Shown: in pieces, positions 62,628-64,000 of the stretch | Layout of the letters: each line of letters begins with the position of its first letter | How positions within the stretch are numbered: the stretch's first letter is position 1 | Source of the DNA: Clostridium sp. | Lineage (GTDB): Bacteria > Bacillota > Clostridia > Lachnospirales > Lachnospiraceae | Assembly (NCBI GenBank): GCA_021770825.1 | Contig: JAETQD010000001.1 | Span: 124,001 to 188,000, forward strand | Reading direction: 5' to 3' | DNA length: 64,000 bases | Notes under the pieces: model-generated | Database searches by the model: none | What the model saw: the letters and a program-made list of their open reading frames with translations, nothing else | Told to the model about the DNA's origin: nothing | Made by a program: the position numbers and the translations under genes

Positions 62628-63647
62628 TTAAAGGATTTCTTTATAAACACGAAGCACATTTTTATAGAAGATTTTTTCAATCTCCTCTTCCGTGAAGTGC
62701 TCGGCACGAAGTTTTTCTTCCAGAAGCGGCATTTTTGAGGCATCTGTCAGCTCAAAGGAAACATGGGTTCCGTCAAAATCGGATCCCAGGCCCACACAGT
62801 CAATGCCGCCCACCATGATCATATGGCGGATATGGGCAACCACATCATCCAGGGAAGTCTTTAAAGGGCTTCCCCATTTTTCTCTGTCCCTTAAGAATGC
62901 CGGACAGAAATTCATTCCCATGACACCGCCCTTTTCGGCAATGCCGCGAATCATCTCATCGGTTAAATTTCTGGCATGGCCGCAGACAGCTCTGGCGTTG
63001 GAGTGGCTGGCCACAAAGGGCTTTTTCGCATGGGAAATCACATCCAGAATTCCTTTATCGCCCAGATGGGACACATCCACGATCATTCCCAGCCGTTCCA
63101 TTTCCTCCAGAAACTCAAAGCCCCGCTGGGTCAGTCCGAATTCTGTTTCCGGGACAAACTTTTTCGGCACGGAGGAATCGTCATTCATTTCGGCTAACTT
63201 CACCCGGTTGGGATATGCCAGCTCATTCTGGAAATTCCAGGTGAAGGTAAACATCCGTACACCCAGTTCATGGAAAATTCTTAAATATTCCGGCTTTCCC
63301 TCACAGATGGCTCCCTCTTCCATGGTCAGCATGGCGGACATGCGGCCGCTCTTCCAGTTGTTCTCGATGTCCTGATAGCTTCTCACAATCCCAATCCGGT
63401 CCGGATATTTCCGCATTTCTGTAAAAAAGGTATCCGCCAAGCGGAAGGCGTATTCCGGAAGGGGCATAACTCCCCTCAAATCTTCTATATGGGCGAACAT
63501 GGCAAAGTTCTGAATCAGGTAATCTCCCTGTTCCATCTTTTCCAGGTCAATATTTAAATCATTTTTTAAAATCCCGCAGTCCTCTCCTGCGCTCTTTTTT
63601 CCATAAATTTCTGCAATGGTATCGCAGTGCATGTCTGCCACTTTCAT
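62628..63647 (-). CDS. Membrane dipeptidase (peptidase family M19)
   Basis: M19 enzymes hydrolyse dipeptides, including D-amino-acid ones, with two zinc ions. The 339-residue protein has the metal ligands in ADMHCDTIAEIY, the bridging Glu in MLTMEEGAICEG, VDVSHLGDKGILDV, ASHSNARAVCGHARNLTDE and GLGSDFDG. There is no signal peptide, so it is probably cytoplasmic. The ATG at 63647 follows a GGGAGAAG site and a structured leader. Confidence 0.95.
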   Translation of the reverse strand: MKVADMHCDTIAEIYGKKSAGEDCGILKNDLNIDLEKMEQGDYLIQNFAMFAHIEDLRGVMPLPEYAFRLADTFFTEMRKYPDRIGIVRSYQDIENNWKSGRMSAMLTMEEGAICEGKPEYLRIFHELGVRMFTFTWNFQNELAYPNRVKLAEMNDDSSVPKKFVPETEFGLTQRGFEFLEEMERLGMIVDVSHLGDKGILDVISHAKKPFVASHSNARAVCGHARNLTDEMIRGIAEKGGVMGMNFCPAFLRDREKWGSPLKTSLDDVVAHIRHMIMVGGIDCVGLGSDFDGTHVSFELTDASKMPLLEEKLRAEHFTEEEIEKIFYKNVLRVYKEIL

Positions 63648-63680
63648 AATCCACTTCTCCCTTTCCCTTTTTGTTTCTCA

Positions 63681-63721
63681 GGAAAGCACCCGGCCATAGG
63701 AAAAGGCAGCAGGTGCTTTCC
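63681..63721 (-). promoter_or_regulatory. Leader hairpin of the dipeptidase gene
   Basis: GGAAAGCACC (63681-63690) and GGTGCTTTCC (63712-63721) form a perfect ten-base stem. It lies in the predicted 5' untranslated region of the dipeptidase transcript and shares space with the terminator repeat just upstream. Confidence 0.6.
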
Positions 63722-63733
63722 CCCGCTGCCTTT
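63702..63733 (-). terminator. Probable terminator of the ABC permease transcript, interlocked with the dipeptidase leader
   Basis: AAAGGCAGC (63702-63710) and GCTGCCTTT (63725-63733) form a perfect nine-base stem, ending on the minus strand in TTTT. The stem's first arm overlaps the dipeptidase -10 edge and lies mostly upstream of its expected start point, so it forms only in read-through RNA. Confidence 0.6.
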
Positions 63734-63762
63734 ATTATAGTATCTGTCTTGCCTTTTGTCAC
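63734..63762 (-). promoter_or_regulatory. Promoter of the dipeptidase gene
   Basis: On the minus strand GTGACA (63757-63762) and TATAAT (63734-63739) are exactly 17 bases apart, starting 11 bases after the permease stop codon. Confidence 0.75.
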
Positions 63763-63772
63763 GCAGTTCCTT

Positions 63773-64000
63773 CTATTCACTTCGCAAAGCGTCAATGGGA
63801 TTTAATTTTGCTGCCCGGCTGGCCGGCATGTATCCGAATACAAGACCGATTCCCACGGAAACCGTAAAGGAGATCAGTACTGCCGAGAACGTGGGCGGCG
63901 CATCAATGCCCATGAGTGTGCCGATTCCCGTGCTGGCCAGGGAGCCGACAAGAATTCCGATGATTCCGCCGATGGTGCTGGTCACTGCCGCTTCAATGAC
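63773..64000 (-). CDS. ABC transporter permease, FtsX/MacB type, C-terminal part (cut by window edge)
   Basis: Only the last 75 residues are visible. They contain two membrane segments and the typical C-terminal signature of FtsX-like permeases: GIIGILVGSLAS, then VSVGIGLVFGYMPASRAAKLNPIDALRSE-like ending (in pieces GLVFGYMPASRAAKL and PIDALRSE). The rest of the gene and probably its ATPase lie to the right of the window. The substrate cannot be told. Confidence 0.9.
   Translation of the reverse strand, partial: VIEAAVTSTIGGIIGILVGSLASTGIGTLMGIDAPPTFSAVLISFTVSVGIGLVFGYMPASRAAKLNPIDALRSE

Overview
The window looks like a chromosomal segment of a spore-forming, anaerobic, low-to-mid GC Firmicute of the class Clostridia, most likely family Lachnospiraceae. 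The grounds are the anaerobic cobalamin route (CbiD, CbiL, CbiF, CbiH), formate-tetrahydrofolate ligase, a DUF2953 protein of the kind found beside the spore gene gerW, an RqcH-type NFACT protein, a PrkC/PrpC signalling pair, and GGAGG ribosome sites with some TTG and GTG starts. The species cannot be named from the sequence alone. Nearly everything is on the minus strand. The plus-strand genes are the LysR-CitX gene, rqcH and psiE. No rRNA, tRNA, CRISPR array, insertion sequence or prophage was seen. No gene-free stretch exceeds about 210 bases.

Region 1 (1-5.4 kb) is housekeeping: yicC-gmk-rpoZ, then rimO-pgsA-truncated cinA-hypothetical-DUF2953. Region 2 (5.4-11 kb) is a citrate fermentation locus. 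The minus-strand operon citD-citE-citF is followed by a CitMHS-type transporter that lacks its first roughly 85-95 residues. Divergent from it is a 508-residue gene that joins a complete LysR-type regulator to a complete CitX holo-citrate-lyase synthase domain. This is the most unusual object in the window. rqcH follows, then a convergent MATE exporter.

Region 3 (14-34.3 kb) is a long, tightly packed cobalamin block. It runs from a Zn-dependent phospholipase-C-like gene through cbiL, hemC, a cobA-hemD fusion, cbiD and a free-methionine-sulfoxide reductase. After an internal promoter it continues with a DHFR-like gene, a zinc-ribbon membrane protein, a metallo-hydrolase, a C_GCAxxG_C_C protein, cbiF, cbiH, a triple cbiJ-cbiE-cbiT fusion, cbiA, cobT, cobS, cobC, a small membrane protein, cbiB, cobQ and cbiC. 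Together these cover tetrapyrrole formation, most ring methylations, amidation and lower-ligand attachment. CbiG, a cobalt chelatase, precorrin-2 dehydrogenase, CobU and CobD are not in the window, and no cobalamin riboswitch was recognised.

Region 4 (34.4-53.9 kb) is again housekeeping: serS; a vitamin-B6-like ECF S component with pyridoxamine kinase; and a long run priA-def-fmt-zinc peptidase-rsmB-rlmN-prpC-prkC-rsgA-rpe-thiN, preceded by murE-murF and fhs. Region 5 (54-64 kb) holds ftsK/spoIIIE, a GH36 alpha-galactosidase, a TepA-like ClpP-fold protease, a four-SH3 NlpC/P60 hydrolase, psiE, a membrane dipeptidase and the 3' end of an FtsX-like ABC permease. Several promoters and terminators are legible here. 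Two leaders are striking. A terminator hairpin contains the ribosome site of tepA, and interlocked inverted repeats lie between the ABC permease and the dipeptidase.
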